This document shows, in pieces, positions 62,689 to 64,000 of a stretch of 64,000 bases of DNA (positions are counted from its first letter, which is position 1; the number at the start of each line of letters is the position of its first letter). Below the pieces are notes generated by a model, which was given only the letters and a program-made list of their open reading frames with translations, was not told the origin of the DNA and did no database searches. Source of the stretch: Tanytarsus gracilentus (taxonomy: Eukaryota > Arthropoda > Insecta > Diptera > Chironomidae); NCBI GenBank assembly GCA_038502055.1, contig JAXRKN010000031.1:868001-932000 (forward strand). Direction: 5' to 3'. The position numbers and the translations under genes are program-made.

Positions 62689-64000
62689 TGGGGAAAAACA
62701 AAAAAAAAAAAAAAAAATTTTATAAAAAAATTTAAAAAAAGGGGGTTTTTAAGGGGTGGCGCGGGGGGGGGCGGGGGGGGGGGGGGGGGGGTGGGGGAGA
62801 TTTTTTATTTTTTTTTAAATTTTTTTTTTTTTTTTAAAAAAAAAAAAAAGAAAAAAAAAGGGGCCCCCCTCTTTCCTTTTTTTTTTTTTTTTTTTTTTTT
62901 TATAAAAAAAAAAAAAAAAAAAATAATTTTAAATTTTTTTCACCCTATTGCAAAATTTTTCATCCCCATTATTTTTATCTTTATTCCTCTCTCACAGCCA
63001 CGTAACACAAACCGCTTCATGGCTACCACCGGCCGAGAATTGGGGACCAAATATAGAAGAGTCATATGGATGGGAGAAAGCTGTAACGAATCCAGTAAAC
63101 AAGAGCCAATTTTATTGGATCAAGTGAGTCATTTTTATTTTTATCTCTCTCTCTCACTTCATTTCTTTCCTCCTCCACGAAAGTCATTTAAATAAAACGA
63201 CAACGTTCGAACGACCGCAGCGATATGGTTATGATGAATCGCCGCCAGTGCCAAGAACGGTGGTGCTGCAGAGAAATCCAACGATGGGATTTGGCTTCGT
63301 GGCGGGAAGCGAGAAGCCGGTGATAGTGCGATTTGTCACCGAGGGCGGTCCGAGTGTAGGAAAGGTAAAAAAGAGTATAAAAAATATTTGAAATGTGAGA
63401 ATGACTCGAATCTAATCACAGCTGGAGCCTGGTGATCATATTCTCACCGTGAATGGAGAAGATGTCAAAGATGCGCCAAGAGACCACGTCATCCAGTTGG
63501 TACGCAATTGCGAGAGCAGCGTCGAGTTGGTGGTGACACAACCGCAAAGAAATTACTGTATGAATGGCAGGAAATCGACACTGCTTTCACCCGCCAAGAA
63601 GCATAAGCTTAAAGCACGACCGATTCGTGTGCGATTTGCAGAGTCGGTCTGTGTCAATGGCTCCCCTCTCTTTCCGGTAATTTGTTATAACACGACTTGT
63701 AACGGTCTGTGGTTTGTCATAACAAAACTTTTTCACTTTCAGCCTTCAGCATTCTCACTGAATGATGTTCTCATACCGCCTATGGCGAATGTCCTCAAAG
63801 TTTTCCTCGAAAATGGACAAACAAAGACTTTTAAGTACGACTCAACGACAACTGTTCAGGTAGGGATTTAATTGAGTTTGCTGATTCTCTAAAAGTTTAC
63901 TCAATTATAACGCAATTTTCCCATGAGATAAATGTGGAAATTAAATTAATTTGAAACTTTCTCTTTCTTCCAATAAAACACAATCAGGATGTCGTTACGT
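53244..64000 (+). CDS. FRMPD4/Preso-like scaffold protein (WW-like, PDZ, start of FERM), 3' end missing
   Basis: FRMPD4 (Preso) links membrane receptors and signalling complexes to the cytoskeleton. Exons in the window: 53244-53530, 62998-63123, 63184-63364, 63422-63676, 63743-63859, 63988 onwards; all phases match. An in-frame TGA sits nine bases before ATG 53244, supporting that start. After a Ser/Thr/Pro-rich N-terminus there is a first WW-like module (DGRLYYCNHVTQTASWLPP) in which the first signature Trp is Tyr; then a second (YGWEKAVTNPVNKSQFYWIN, then HLNKTTTFERP) in which the second Trp is Phe. Next is a PDZ domain with the GFGF carboxylate loop (TMGFGFVAGSEKPVIVRFVT, LEPGDHILTVNGEDVK). 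Last is the FERM entry (PPMANVLKVFLENGQTKTFK). The first intron is about 9.5 kb and contains a TIR element, a nested gene and a low-complexity tract. Confidence 0.88.
53531..54566. other. Intron of the FRMPD4-like gene, left part
   Basis: AT-rich intron with a GAGA-type microsatellite near 54283-54295. No coding exon on either strand. Confidence 0.5.
55223..55290 (-). repeat. tRNA-like (SINE-like) segment inside the TIR element
   Basis: Read on the minus strand: GGTTCGAATCT matches the B box of the RNA polymerase III internal promoter, and TGGTAAAGCGG about 35 bases upstream matches the A box. A 7-base acceptor-like stem GCTTCGT / GTGGAGC pairs with wobbles, but the T-stem and anticodon stem are decayed and the anticodon cannot be assigned with confidence. 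Suggests a tRNA-derived origin, not a functional tRNA gene. Confidence 0.6.
55430..55850. repeat. ~60-bp tandem repeat in the TIR element
   Basis: About seven imperfect copies sharing ACGGAACATGACGGAATTTT and then AAATTCCGTTAAAATTCCAC, spaced 58-64 bases apart. Confidence 0.85.
56154..59028. other. Intron of the FRMPD4-like gene, middle part
   Basis: No coding exon supported. AT-rich with short open frames lacking protein character. Confidence 0.5.
59029..59447 (-). CDS. Nested four-transmembrane protein, opposite strand, inside the FRMPD4-like intron
   Basis: Exon 1 59447-59253 ends CGA ACG before a GTATTT donor; exon 2 59196-59029 follows a TTTTTATTCTCAG acceptor. The junction is phase 0 and the frame stays open to a TGA, giving 120 residues. 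Four hydrophobic helices: IGAYTAAALTILSNFLILVL, NYFFNIMSILMGLMLISGI, CFPWLVLYAAGSFEVFV and YLVLLTSFVDVYLLLVVTC, then CKKFSR. Start MKMEKFLLVFPLEIG; the second Met is equally possible. The architecture matches the two four-TM genes at 12949 and 14256 and insect DUF4728-type proteins. It reads right to left, opposite to its host gene. Function unknown. Confidence 0.72.
59448..61970. other. Intron of the FRMPD4-like gene, upstream of the nested gene
   Basis: AT-rich. The first few hundred bases above 59447 probably contain the nested gene's promoter. No exon seen. Confidence 0.5.
61971..62940. repeat. Homopolymer and near-homopolymer tract, likely assembly artefact
   Basis: Nearly one kilobase of alternating long A, T and G runs with almost no ordinary sequence. 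Real DNA could be a simple repeat, but the disordered pattern resembles a failed consensus. Any open frame here is not a gene. Confidence 0.75.

Noticed and set aside
62226..63195. Frames rich in Lys, Phe or Gly
   Set aside because: Translation of homopolymer tracts; only the sequence from 62998 rightward is real coding, in another frame.

Overview
The window is nuclear DNA from an AT-rich insect, most likely a lower dipteran (midge- or mosquito-like). The evidence is very small introns (about 50-75 bp) with GT..AG borders, animal housekeeping genes (Arp3, PA2G4, NAE1, MIC13, MPC2, alpha-tubulin), gd-type serine protease and EB-module proteins typical of insects, and a FRMPD4/Preso-type scaffold gene with a long first intron. 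Species cannot be fixed from sequence alone. Exon borders below were set by hand from splice sites, phase and protein continuity.

Layout. 1-31.3 kb is gene-dense. In order: the 3' part of a PEP-synthase/rifampicin-phosphotransferase-like gene (+), an unrecognised coiled-coil-like gene (+), a secreted gd-like serine protease (+), a decayed coding remnant, an EB-module cell-surface protein (+), an unrecognised 3-exon gene (+), an F-box/LRR-like gene (-), two small four-transmembrane protein genes (+), Arp3 (-) head-to-head with PA2G4 (+), MIC13/QIL1 (-) head-to-head with NAE1/APP-BP1 (+), a two-exon hydrophobic 92-residue protein (-), a divergent alpha-tubulin (+) and an MPC2-like gene (-).

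31.3-53.2 kb is about 22 kb with no supportable coding exon. It contains one repeat-built block at 48.2-49.25 kb that looks like a nonautonomous TIR element. From 53.2 kb to the right edge lies a FRMPD4/Preso-like gene (two WW-type modules, a PDZ domain, start of FERM). Its first visible intron is about 9.5 kb and holds a 1.6-kb element with ~50-bp terminal inverted repeats, internal tandem repeats and a tRNA-like segment; a nested two-exon four-transmembrane gene on the opposite strand; and a ~1-kb run of homopolymers that looks like assembly or consensus failure.

The genes are not an operon. Functional links are limited to housekeeping themes: actin branching (Arp3), neddylation (NAE1), mitochondrial cristae and pyruvate import (MIC13, MPC2). 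Two head-to-head pairs with short spacers are probable bidirectional promoters. The least described items are the nested four-TM gene, the two TIR repeat elements, and the lineage-specific small genes.
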